64,000 nucleotides of DNA from Pseudomonadales bacterium (GTDB lineage: Bacteria; Pseudomonadota; Gammaproteobacteria; Pseudomonadales; Azotimanducaceae), in assembly GCA_017642855.1 (NCBI GenBank), contig JAEPOO010000001.1:715072-779071 (forward strand), read 5' to 3'. Under the pieces are notes generated by a model. It had not been told where the DNA came from and did not search any database. It saw only the letters and a program-made list of their open reading frames with translations. The number at the start of each line of letters is the position of its first letter. Position 1 is the first letter of the stretch. Both the position numbers and the translations under genes were made by a program. This document shows positions 25,757-34,173 of this stretch, piece after piece.

Positions 25757-27480
25757 GACTTCTATTTTGCCTGGCGCTTTTTGTCGCACCGATTATTGGT
25801 CTGGCGCAATCGCGCCCTAACGTGGTCATCTTGCTGGTCGATGATGGGGGCTTTATGGATTTCGGCGGTTATGGCGGCGAAGCCGCGACACCAAACATCA
25901 ACCGGATTGCCGATCAGGGGGTACGTTTCAGCAACTATCACACCTCGCCGCTTTGTGCGCCTTCTCGTGCAATGCTGCTCACCGGACTCGACAATCATCG
26001 AACCGGTGTAGGCACCATTCCTGAAGTCATCACCGATGCGCAGGAAGGAGAAAAAGCCTACGCGCTCAGCCTGTTGCCAGAAGTCGACACCATCGCGGAT
26101 CGATTGAAGGCCGCGGGATACCAGACTTTCATGACGGGCAAATGGCACCTGGGAAGAGCGGAAGGGGACCTGCCTAACCATCATGGGTTTGATCGATCCT
26201 TTACCCTGGATGCTTCCGGTGCAGATAACTGGGAACAGCGTTCCTACATGCCGTACTACGATGAGGCACCCTGGTTTGAGGATGGTGCGCCGGCAACTCT
26301 GCCTGAAGACTTCTACTCGTCACGTTTCTTTATCGAAAAGCTCATTGAGTATCTGGAAGCACGGGACCGGTCTAAGCCGTTCTTTTCATATGTGGGCTTT
26401 CAGGCGATCCATATTCCGATTCAGGCGCCGCAAGCATTCATCGATCGGTATGAAGGTGTATTTTCTGACGGTTGGGACCTGCTGCGAGACCAGCGATTTG
26501 AGCGGGCGAAGGCGCTCGGCTTAGTGCCTGAAAATGCTGCGCCTCCTGTGCCGCATCCCAGTCTGCGCAGTTGGGAATCTCTGAGTGAAGAAGAGAAGCA
26601 GCACTACGAGACATCGATGATGGTGAATGCCGGCATGATTGAGGCGATGGACCACTACATCGGCCAACTGGTTGATTACCTTGAGACAGAAGGTGAGCTT
26701 GATAATACGGTATTCGTGATCACCTCGGACAATGGTCCTGAGTTTAATGATCCGTCAACGAATGCGGCGTTTATGCAGTGGGCGAGCCAGAACGACTATC
26801 ACATCGATATGGAGCAACCGGGTGGTATTGGTTACCTGGGAGCGATCGGCACGGAGTGGGCGAGCGCAGCAGCCGTGCCTGGCTCTCTCTATAAGATGTA
26901 TGCAACAGAAGGTGGTACCCGGGTGCCAATGATGATCAGTGGTCCGGGTGTGCCCAGGGTTGAGGGCTTCAATTCAGCGTTGAACTTCGTGATAGACGTT
27001 GCACCCACGATTGCGGAAATGGCTGGCGTGGAGTCTCAAGGTATGGACGGTCGAAGCCTGTTGCCTTTGCTCACCGGTGATGCTGAAAGCGTTTACGGCG
27101 CCGAGGATGAGATCGGTCTGGAAGTGGCAGGCAACGCGGCGCTGTTCAAAGGCGACTTCAAGCTGACGAGAAACACCCGACCGCACGGGGATTTTGTCTG
27201 GCGCCTGTTTAATGTGCGTGTCGACCCCGCAGAGTCCAGCGACCTTTCCGGGGAAATGCCGGAACTGAAGGCTGAAATGCTTGCTGCTTACAAGGCTTTT
27301 GAGGTCGAGTATGGCGTCGTGGCTGTGCCAGAAGAATTCAATATCGTCGACCAGATCAGGTCGAACACAGCCGCTGTCGTGTTCAAGCGTAATTTGTCGA
27401 CGATATTACTTAGCGCGTTTGGATTTCTGTTGGTGCTGGTTGCCGCAATGCTATTTATCCGCAGGCGCAGATCAAACTAG
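25753..27480 (+). CDS. Type I sulfatase, exported and C-terminally membrane-anchored
   Basis: Arylsulfatase-type enzyme of 575 aa. A signal peptide is followed by 'PNVVILLVDDGGFMDFGGYGG' (Ca2+ ligands). The formylglycine site is Cys68 in 'LCAPSRAMLLTG', and 'GKWHLGRAEGDLPNHHGFD' and 'VITSDNGPEF' complete the core. The last ~32 residues form one transmembrane helix followed by 'RRRRSN', so the enzyme is probably tethered to the inner membrane facing the periplasm. It needs a formylglycine-generating enzyme encoded elsewhere. It overlaps the GST-like gene by 4 nt. Confidence 0.93.
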   Translation: MRLLFCLALFVAPIIGLAQSRPNVVILLVDDGGFMDFGGYGGEAATPNINRIADQGVRFSNYHTSPLCAPSRAMLLTGLDNHRTGVGTIPEVITDAQEGEKAYALSLLPEVDTIADRLKAAGYQTFMTGKWHLGRAEGDLPNHHGFDRSFTLDASGADNWEQRSYMPYYDEAPWFEDGAPATLPEDFYSSRFFIEKLIEYLEARDRSKPFFSYVGFQAIHIPIQAPQAFIDRYEGVFSDGWDLLRDQRFERAKALGLVPENAAPPVPHPSLRSWESLSEEEKQHYETSMMVNAGMIEAMDHYIGQLVDYLETEGELDNTVFVITSDNGPEFNDPSTNAAFMQWASQNDYHIDMEQPGGIGYLGAIGTEWASAAAVPGSLYKMYATEGGTRVPMMISGPGVPRVEGFNSALNFVIDVAPTIAEMAGVESQGMDGRSLLPLLTGDAESVYGAEDEIGLEVAGNAALFKGDFKLTRNTRPHGDFVWRLFNVRVDPAESSDLSGEMPELKAEMLAAYKAFEVEYGVVAVPEEFNIVDQIRSNTAAVVFKRNLSTILLSAFGFLLVLVAAMLFIRRRRSN

Positions 27481-27581
27481 TTTTTCCCCGATCACGCCGT
27501 CCCCATCGCTAGCGTATTTGCGCCCACTTGCGGTTTCTTTAAATATGTAGTGGAGTTTAGTTTCTCGGCGGCCGGGAATGC

Positions 27582-27595
27582 TTGATCCGTATCAA
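27582..27595. promoter_or_regulatory. FNR/ANR-type binding site
   Basis: TTGATCCGTATCAA is a perfect match to the FNR-family consensus TTGAT-N4-ATCAA. It is centred about 39 nt before the ATG at 27628. This would place the hydrolase/LLM operon under oxygen- or redox-responsive control, activating or repressing depending on the unmapped transcription start. Confidence 0.6.
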
Positions 27596-27627
27596 GTCTG
27601 CAGCTGTCCGCGAGGGAGGAGGTGAAG

Positions 27628-28437
27628 ATGGCTCGTTTTCAGCGGGATGATGGCAGTCTGTTTTACGACCTGCGTGAAGGAGGCGCGCCAACCCTGGTGC
27701 TTTCCCACGGTTTTGGTATGTCTTCGAGGGTGTTTCAGAACCTGGCAGACAAAGTCAGTGCGGCGGGTTTTGGTGTCCTCAGTTATGACCAGCGCTGCTG
27801 CGGTGAATCAGACAGCCAATTCACAGATGTCTCTGTCGCCAGCCAGGGTAAAGATCTGTCCGACCTGATTGAGCATCTGGCGCTCGAGCAGGTTGTGCTG
27901 AACGGCTGGTCGTTTGGTGGCGCTGTGGTGCTGAATGCAGCATCAAGGCTCGGCGCTCGGTGTGCTGGACTGATATCCACAGCGGGTGCCATGCCCAGGT
28001 ATACACAGACCGATGACTTTCCTCATGGCGGTCAAATCGAAGATGTGGATGCCACGGTCGCTGCGATTGGCGCAGATCGAGAAACCGTCTTGCACGGCCT
28101 CTACTATGAGGGTGTATTCGTCGCGCCCGTTGATGATTCGGTTAAACAACTTTGCTACGAAATTGCGCTTGAAGCGGCGCCCGGTGCTGATGCAGCGCTT
28201 TCTGACCTCGCCCGGGCGGATCAAAGGGCAGAACTTGCGGCTTTGTCTTGTCCGGGACTGATCCTTCATGGCGATGCTGACGGCGTTGTGCCGCTGGGCA
28301 TCTCTGAAGCCGCGGCAGAGATCATGCCGAATTGTGATCGGGTTGTTCTGCCGGGTGTGGGTCATGCACCCTTCTTTGAAGCCGAAGAGGCCTATACCGA
28401 ACAGGTGTTGAATTTTCTTAACAGGGTGGCCAGCTGA
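27628..28437 (+). CDS. Alpha/beta hydrolase
   Basis: Hydrolase of 269 aa. The oxyanion region is 'LSHGFGMSSRVF', the nucleophile elbow 'NGWSFGGAVV', the acid 'LHGDADGVVP' and the His 'GVGHAPFFEAE'. ATG 27628 follows GGGAGGAGG with 5 nt spacing; the GTG at 27622 lies inside that site. The stop overlaps the next gene by TGATG. Substrate unknown; esterase or C-C hydrolase activity is possible. Confidence 0.9.
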   Translation: MARFQRDDGSLFYDLREGGAPTLVLSHGFGMSSRVFQNLADKVSAAGFGVLSYDQRCCGESDSQFTDVSVASQGKDLSDLIEHLALEQVVLNGWSFGGAVVLNAASRLGARCAGLISTAGAMPRYTQTDDFPHGGQIEDVDATVAAIGADRETVLHGLYYEGVFVAPVDDSVKQLCYEIALEAAPGADAALSDLARADQRAELAALSCPGLILHGDADGVVPLGISEAAAEIMPNCDRVVLPGVGHAPFFEAEEAYTEQVLNFLNRVAS

Positions 28438-29435
28438 TGACACGAGAAGTGAACTTTGGTCTCTGGTATGACTTCAGAAATCCACAACAGGCACCTTTTG
28501 AAAAGTTTTACACCGCGACTCTGGATCAGATCGCCTGGGCGGAGACACTGGGCTTTGATTCTGTCTGGCTGACGGAACATCACTTTGTTGAAGACGGTTA
28601 CACGCCATCGCCCCTGGTGATTGCTGCTGCCATCGGTCAGCGCACATCAAAGATGCGCATTGGTACTAACCTCATGCTCCTGCCTCTCGCGGATCCGATC
28701 AGGCTGGCTGAAGATGCGGCGACCTTATCGCTGCTTACTGGCGGTCGTTTTGAGCTGGGTGTGGGCCTTGGCTACCGGGAACTCGAGTTCAATTACTTTG
28801 GCCGCAGTTTGAAAAACCGACCGTCCCTGATGGAAGAGGGTGCAGCGATTATCAGACAGGCCTGGTCTGGGGAGCCTGTGAGCTTCCAAGGCAAGCGATT
28901 CAGCGTCGATCATCTTCCCGTTCGACCCGTGCCTGAAAACATTCCCCGGTTGTTGATGGGCGGGATGGCTGAACCTGCCATTGCCAGAGCTGCAAATATT
29001 GCCGATGGCTTTCTGTCGACAGGCGGCATCGGTCACGACATTTATCGAGATCAGCTGGCGAATCAGGGAAAGCAGGGGGCTATCTATGCTGGCAACTGGA
29101 GCATCGTTGCTGAGGATCCTGAAGCGGAGCTCGCTCGCATTGGCGATCATGTGCTTTATCAAACCAATCAGTACATCAGCTGGGGTGCTTTTGGTCCGCC
29201 GGATCAGGTGCCGCTGTTTGAAACACCGGCGGCTGCCGTCGAAGGTGGACTGTACGCGCTGATGGACGGTGCTGCGGCGGTTGAAAGCCTCGTCAGTCTC
29301 ATTAACGACAACCCCGAAATTGTCGACGTTCATTTCTGGGCGCAGTTCCCTGGTGAATCCATTGGGAGCGGCAGTGCACGAATGGAGTATCTGGCGAAAA
29401 GGGTGCTTCCTGAGGTGCGAAAAGCGATCGTCTAG
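28437..29435 (+). CDS. LLM-class flavin-dependent oxidoreductase
   Basis: Luciferase-like monooxygenase of 332 aa, resembling the alkanal/alkane monooxygenase branch: 'NFGLWYDFRNPQQ', 'GFDSVWLTEHHFVEDGYTP', 'MRIGTNLMLLPLADPIRLAE' and 'GRFELGVGLGYRELEF'. It probably uses reduced FMN and O2. It is coupled to the alpha/beta hydrolase and converges, with a 4-nt overlap, on the SDR gene of the opposite strand. Confidence 0.92.
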   Translation: MTREVNFGLWYDFRNPQQAPFEKFYTATLDQIAWAETLGFDSVWLTEHHFVEDGYTPSPLVIAAAIGQRTSKMRIGTNLMLLPLADPIRLAEDAATLSLLTGGRFELGVGLGYRELEFNYFGRSLKNRPSLMEEGAAIIRQAWSGEPVSFQGKRFSVDHLPVRPVPENIPRLLMGGMAEPAIARAANIADGFLSTGGIGHDIYRDQLANQGKQGAIYAGNWSIVAEDPEAELARIGDHVLYQTNQYISWGAFGPPDQVPLFETPAAAVEGGLYALMDGAAAVESLVSLINDNPEIVDVHFWAQFPGESIGSGSARMEYLAKRVLPEVRKAIV

Positions 29436-30193
29436 TCTCGAGTTAGCCCCAGACCTAAGCCGCCATCAACATCCAGTATCGCCCCGGTGGTCCATTCGCC
29501 GCGGGCAAGGTAGTCAACGGCCTCGGCGATTTCCTGGCTGGTGCCAATGCGGCCCAGTGCATGGCTGCCCGCGAGTCCGTTTAAACGCTCTCGGGATTCT
29601 TCGTCGCTCATCAGTCCCGCCCGTTGATAAATCTCCGTGGGCACCGCACCGGGAACTACACAGTTAACCCGGATGCCATCTTCACCGAGTTCAGCGGCGA
29701 GTACCCTTGTTAGCGTTTCCAAGGCACCTTTGGTTGCGGCATAAGCGGAGGCGCCAGGAAACGCCCGACGAGTATGGATGCTGCCGATGAATATTATCGC
29801 ACCGCCATTTTTTGAGAGTTCGGGTTTGCACAACCCGGAGAGCAGCATGCCGGCGATAACATTGCTGTCGAAGATGTCTTTCAGATCCGACGCTTTCAAA
29901 GTGTCGATGTTTCCGCGCACCATATTGCCGGCATTGCTGACGAGTACGTCAAGGTGTCCGGCGTGTTCCACTGCTTCTTTAACGATACGCTGTCGATCTT
30001 CTTCAACCGTGATGTCCGCCTGTATCCCTCGGCATCGTGCGCCCAGTTGCTCACTGAGTTCATTTATAGGTGCCATGCGGCGACCGCAGATGGTGACCTT
30101 TGCGCCTCGCTCAATGTAATAGCGGGCGATACCTTCTCCGAGGCCGGATCCTCCGCCTGTGACCAGGACGGATAGTTCTTCGATGGCTTTCAT
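29432..30193 (-). CDS. Short-chain dehydrogenase/reductase
   Basis: Classical SDR of 253 aa. 'TGGGSGLGEGIA' binds the nucleotide, Arg-Arg in 'ICGRRMA' suggests NADP(H), and 'VSNAGN', the catalytic Ser in 'IGSIHTRR' and 'YAATK' follow. It is the last gene of the six-gene operon that begins with the CoxL-like gene; its start overlaps the ThuA-like gene by 4 nt. Confidence 0.92.
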   Translation of the reverse strand: MKAIEELSVLVTGGGSGLGEGIARYYIERGAKVTICGRRMAPINELSEQLGARCRGIQADITVEEDRQRIVKEAVEHAGHLDVLVSNAGNMVRGNIDTLKASDLKDIFDSNVIAGMLLSGLCKPELSKNGGAIIFIGSIHTRRAFPGASAYAATKGALETLTRVLAAELGEDGIRVNCVVPGAVPTEIYQRAGLMSDEESRERLNGLAGSHALGRIGTSQEIAEAVDYLARGEWTTGAILDVDGGLGLGLTRD

Positions 30194-30882
30194 AAACTCT
30201 CACCTGCACACCATGTCGCAGCAGTCTGCAAAAAGGCACTGTGGCCGGGTGCTTTGATCGACAATCGGTCATGCGCCAATGCACTGTAAATGCTTCGACC
30301 TTTGCCGAAGCTGTTTGACCAGGCGAGTGTCTGCGTTGAACCATCTTCTGCGCTGATGGCCTGGAAGAGGGGTTCGGCATCATCCACCGGTTCAATATTG
30401 TGATAGAGCTCATCAATGAGCGTGAACGTTGAACAACGCTGAGTTACTGGATGCTCGAGGTTCAGGTTGATGATCTCCATTTCAGCGGGTTCAGGATGAA
30501 AACTTTCACCCCAGACCCATTTGGCACCCAGTAACTGCTGCCACTCCGGCCAGGTGTCAAAACAAATGGCAGACGTATGAAGGCCGAGTAGCCCGCCACC
30601 GGTGGCAATATAGTTGGAGAGCAGTTCCCGGTGAGTGTCACTGATTTCGTAGGCCCACGCTTTGCGATGAGGGATGTATTTGTCATCGTCGAGCATGCGC
30701 CACCTCAGGGCGAACATCGTGACGAGATCTGGGCTTTCTACAATGGCATCAAGACCTGCATCGAAATCATGGTAAATGGTGGATTCGAATCCTGATTCAG
30801 CAAGCACTTCCGACAACGCCTGTGATGCGTCCTCAAAGTCGTGGTTAATACCACCCGTGAGCATCAGGTTCTTCAGGGTCAT
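30190..30882 (-). CDS. ThuA-like domain protein
   Basis: Protein of 230 aa with the ThuA (trehalose-utilisation type, class I glutamine amidotransferase-like) fold. It is recognised by the N-terminal 'MLTGGINHDFEDASQALSEVL', the central 'ATGGGLLGLHTSAICFDTWPEW' and 'EHPVTQ'. Related proteins act in sugar or glycan breakdown, but no sugar genes lie here. It overlaps the SDRs on both sides (TGATG and ATGA), so it is firmly part of this operon. Confidence 0.8.
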   Translation of the reverse strand: MTLKNLMLTGGINHDFEDASQALSEVLAESGFESTIYHDFDAGLDAIVESPDLVTMFALRWRMLDDDKYIPHRKAWAYEISDTHRELLSNYIATGGGLLGLHTSAICFDTWPEWQQLLGAKWVWGESFHPEPAEMEIINLNLEHPVTQRCSTFTLIDELYHNIEPVDDAEPLFQAISAEDGSTQTLAWSNSFGKGRSIYSALAHDRLSIKAPGHSAFLQTAATWCAGESL

Positions 30883-31619
30883 CAGTCTCTGGGCAGTTGG
30901 GCCAATAAAGAGTGAACGACGCCGCCGTCGATGATCAGTTCATGACCGTTGATGTAGCTGCCATTGTCGCTGTCCAGGTAGAGCACGGCGTTGGCGATGT
31001 CTTCCGCAGTACCCAGTCTGCCGGAGGGTACTGCACCCGCGCGCTGGTTCCGCACCTTCTCATCTTCATAGATGGGTGCAGACATACCGGCATCGATGAA
31101 GCCCGGTGCAATCGCATTGACGCGAATGTTGTGGTCACCTAATTCGATCGCCAGTTGCCTCGCCATCTGTGCCACGCCCGCTTTGGTCGCAGGATAGGCC
31201 CCCGCATCTGGACCGGGTGTCACGCTGTTGATCGATGACATATTGATAATGTGGCCGCCGTCGGCTGCTTTCATTCTGTGTGCGGCTTCACGCGCGACGA
31301 TATAAGTGCCAATAAGGTTAATGTTAACGGTCGTGGTGAAGTCTTCGATGGACTGTTCGATCAAGGGGCCGAAGCGAACAATACCAGCGTTATTCACAAC
31401 GGTATCTGGGGTGCCAAACTCATCCATGGCAGCTTTGACGTCTTCCGGGCGTGTGACATCTGCCTTCAACACAACAGCGTTTTCGATCGCACCTGCGGTG
31501 TCGTTAAGCGGTTTCTCATTGAGATCCAGAAGGCCGACTCGATAACCCGCTTTGCCGCAGTGCTCCGCAATGGTTTTTCCGATGCCGTTTGCGGCACCGG
31601 TGATCAGGATAGATTTCAT
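30882..31619 (-). CDS. Short-chain dehydrogenase/reductase
   Basis: SDR of 245 aa. 'TGAANGIGKTIA' is the nucleotide loop, Asp in 'GLLDLNEK' points to NAD, 'NNAG' follows, with the catalytic Ser in 'NMSSINSV' and 'YPATK' (Tyr/Lys). Two SDRs in one operon suggest two alcohol/ketone steps or redox cofactor interconversion. The start overlaps the P450 stop by 4 nt. Confidence 0.92.
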   Translation of the reverse strand: MKSILITGAANGIGKTIAEHCGKAGYRVGLLDLNEKPLNDTAGAIENAVVLKADVTRPEDVKAAMDEFGTPDTVVNNAGIVRFGPLIEQSIEDFTTTVNINLIGTYIVAREAAHRMKAADGGHIINMSSINSVTPGPDAGAYPATKAGVAQMARQLAIELGDHNIRVNAIAPGFIDAGMSAPIYEDEKVRNQRAGAVPSGRLGTAEDIANAVLYLDSDNGSYINGHELIIDGGVVHSLLAQLPRD

Positions 31620-32815
31620 ACAGGTCCCAGTCTTACCGGGTAATAGCCCCAGAGATCACGTTCGGTTCGGGTATCTTTTTCTGCGGTTTTGTCCGGGTCC
31701 GGTCTGACGCCTGCCTGGAACAGCACCTGGCTGATCAAGGCAACGGTACCCATATGATCGACGGTTTTGTCTTCCGGTGGCATAACGCCAGCGGCCAGGT
31801 TTAACCCGAGGCACGCGTGCATGCCTCGACCGAATGAAAGTCCGTAGCCCTGTTGTCCTTTCGGAATATCTCGATGTGGATTGAATTCGCTGGCGTCACT
31901 GCCAAACATGTCGGTGGAACGGTTCGCGGTCTGCAAATCGATAATGACGCTGTCACCTTCGTCGATGTCGTGTTGTTCGATGTGCATCGGGCAAAGACTG
32001 CGCCTCGATGCGATCGGGCTGGATGGATGCAGGCGAATGGATTCGAAGACGCAGCGTTGAATGAACCGGGGGGCTTCATCAATCCTTTTTCGATCCTCGG
32101 GATGTGCGCTGGTCCAGGTCAACATTTCATGCATGGCATGGGTGAGGGTATGGATGGATGTATGGGCACCTGCCAGTGTGAAGAACGCCATTTCCCGCGT
32201 CAGCATATCCCGCGTCATATCGATGTTGTCTTCGTTGCGCAGCAGTACCGTCAAAACATCTCGTGGCAGGTCTTCTTCAGTGATCTCGCCGGCTTTCAGT
32301 TGTTGCAGCTTTTCTGTTCGCGAGGCAATGGAGGGCACAACGTAGGTTTCGTCAAACCGATCCAGCGCTTCTCTTGCCTCCGCTCTTAATGCATCGCGAT
32401 CTACCGTGGCATGGGCCATGGTTGCGGTCCGCCCAAACAGTTGGGTGAGCGCCATCAGGTCCGCAGTTTCCTCAGGTGTCTTCAGCGGGCGATCGATACC
32501 GGTGAAGTCCACTGTGAGGTTCACCATGACCCGGTAGCCAAAATCCACCAGGTCCATCTCGCCAGATTCTATGTAAGGCGCGAGGGTTTCTTTCAGGGTG
32601 GTGGGGAAGACCTCGGTTTCGTAGTAGCGGAAAAAATCTCGTCGAAACACCTGGGTCTCCAGGCTGCGACGTGCGCGGTGCTCATCCCCGTGAAGGTTAA
32701 CAAGCACGTCCTGCATGATGACTGAGCCTTCATCGTAGAGTGCCTGCCTCAGATTTTTTTCACGCAGTGCCTTTGATGCTTCATCGTAGTCGGAGATGGT
32801 GTGCTGTTTAGACAC
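31616..32815 (-). CDS. Cytochrome P450 with atypical I-helix
   Basis: P450 of 399 aa. The haem Cys is near residue 335 in 'LSFGRGMHACLG' and the K-helix ExxR is 'ESIR'. The I-helix reads 'TLAGAHTSIHT': the usual acid before the conserved Thr is His. It starts with GTG (complement of 32813-32815). It lies between an amidohydrolase and an SDR in a six-gene operon, with no ferredoxin gene nearby. Substrate unknown. Confidence 0.92.
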   Translation of the reverse strand: MSKQHTISDYDEASKALREKNLRQALYDEGSVIMQDVLVNLHGDEHRARRSLETQVFRRDFFRYYETEVFPTTLKETLAPYIESGEMDLVDFGYRVMVNLTVDFTGIDRPLKTPEETADLMALTQLFGRTATMAHATVDRDALRAEAREALDRFDETYVVPSIASRTEKLQQLKAGEITEEDLPRDVLTVLLRNEDNIDMTRDMLTREMAFFTLAGAHTSIHTLTHAMHEMLTWTSAHPEDRKRIDEAPRFIQRCVFESIRLHPSSPIASRRSLCPMHIEQHDIDEGDSVIIDLQTANRSTDMFGSDASEFNPHRDIPKGQQGYGLSFGRGMHACLGLNLAAGVMPPEDKTVDHMGTVALISQVLFQAGVRPDPDKTAEKDTRTERDLWGYYPVRLGPV

Positions 32816-32816
32816 G

Positions 32817-34127
32817 TCAGATGTCCTTTGCTCGTTGTTTCGTCAGTATGCCCGACGAGTATTGCGAGGTGCGCCAGCCGTTGATGGGTTCCCTCGGTGG
32901 TAGTGGATCCAGCGGCATGCTTTTGCCGCCGACCATCACGCGCTTGATGTTGTCTGGATTGCCCAGCAGGGTGACGTCCTTGGATGGATCACCCTCGACC
33001 AGTATCAGGTCCGCCAGTTTGCCGGGTTCGATGCTGCCGGTGTCTCCCCTAAAACCCGCGTGCTCACCGCAGGCTTTGGTCGCCGCAGTGATGGCTTCGA
33101 GTGGTGTGAATCCCATATCCCTGACGAACACTTCCAGCTCGCGGTAGTGCCAGTCGCCATAAGGTGTGATGGAAAAACCGCTCTCCGTGCCGCAAAGCAC
33201 GGGCACGCCAGCTTCATAGGCCTGGCGAATCTGAACCGCACTTTCTTCAATTTCCTTGCGGAAAACGTTCTGGAGACCTGGGTCTGCACCGACCGCTTCC
33301 CCGTAATCGGCGAGATTCGCCTGGAAGGTAAAGGTGGGTACGAGCGGAACTTTTTTCTCGCACACCAGCTCCAGGGTAGGTTCATCCATAAAGGTGGCGT
33401 GTAACAACATATCCATGCCGGCGAGTACGGCATCGCGAATACTCTCGGCGTTCCTGCAGTGACCCATGACAGGAATGCCCAGCTCGTGGGCGGTGTCGCA
33501 GACGAGCTTTAACTCATCAAGGCTCCAGGCCTGAATTTCACCGCGAATACTCTGTCTGGGCAGCAGTCCCGTGACATGAACCTTGATCCAGTCGACGCCT
33601 ATTTTGATCTGTCGTCTGACCTCCGTTCGGATTTCTTCCGGTGAGGAGACAATTTTTGCGTAGCCACGCAGTCCCTCATCGGGAATCAACCGGCCAGCAG
33701 TGCCGCCGACGGACGTTAACAGCGCGTTGCCACCGCACAACATTCTCGGTCCGGGAATCACGTTGGCTTCGATGGCATCTCTCAGGTCAACACCGACGTC
33801 AAATATGCAATCCGGATCAACAAAGGCAGTCACGCCTGCGTTGAGTAATTTCTTAACGTTCTGGGCTGCGATGATGGCGGCGAGTCCTTCCCGGCGGTGG
33901 AAAAACAATTCGTCGTTTGAAGATGGTTCATCGAAAGTCATGTGACAGTGAGCATCGATCAACCCGGGCATCAGCGTCAGGCCAGAAGCATCAATCCGCT
34001 CGTCTTCGTTGCTGCCACCGCCTTCACCTACAGATGTGATTCTGTCGTTGTCGATGGTCACCGTCGCCTGGAAAGGTTCGCGGCCCGTCCCATCAATGAT
34101 GTTGGCGCCTTCGATCACGATGCTCAT
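32817..34127 (-). CDS. Amidohydrolase family protein
   Basis: Metal-dependent hydrolase of 436 aa, imidazolonepropionase/prolidase-like. The metal motif is 'LIDAHCHMTF' (HxH), with Lys in 'WIKVHVTG', His in 'MGHCRNAE' and 'LLHATFMDEP'. At the usual Asp of the final strand the sequence is 'LCGTESGFS', so the Asp is Glu. It lacks a signal peptide and is cytosolic. It could open a cyclic amide or lactone, or cleave an Xaa-Pro-like bond. A 19-nt duplication in its leader duplicates the RBS. Confidence 0.9.
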   Translation of the reverse strand: MSIVIEGANIIDGTGREPFQATVTIDNDRITSVGEGGGSNEDERIDASGLTLMPGLIDAHCHMTFDEPSSNDELFFHRREGLAAIIAAQNVKKLLNAGVTAFVDPDCIFDVGVDLRDAIEANVIPGPRMLCGGNALLTSVGGTAGRLIPDEGLRGYAKIVSSPEEIRTEVRRQIKIGVDWIKVHVTGLLPRQSIRGEIQAWSLDELKLVCDTAHELGIPVMGHCRNAESIRDAVLAGMDMLLHATFMDEPTLELVCEKKVPLVPTFTFQANLADYGEAVGADPGLQNVFRKEIEESAVQIRQAYEAGVPVLCGTESGFSITPYGDWHYRELEVFVRDMGFTPLEAITAATKACGEHAGFRGDTGSIEPGKLADLILVEGDPSKDVTLLGNPDNIKRVMVGGKSMPLDPLPPREPINGWRTSQYSSGILTKQRAKDI

Positions 34128-34135
34128 TACTTTCT

Positions 34136-34173
34136 ACTCCCGCTCATGGCTGTTACTCCGGCTCATGGCTGTT
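34136..34173 (-). repeat. 19-bp tandem duplication spanning the coxL-like stop
   Basis: Bases 34136-34154 and 34155-34173 are the same 19-nt unit with one mismatch. On the minus strand each copy carries a CATGAGC(C/G)GGAGT segment. The upstream copy contains the stop of the CoxL-like gene; the downstream copy supplies GGGAGT as the RBS of the amidohydrolase. It looks like a recent local duplication. Confidence 0.8.
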
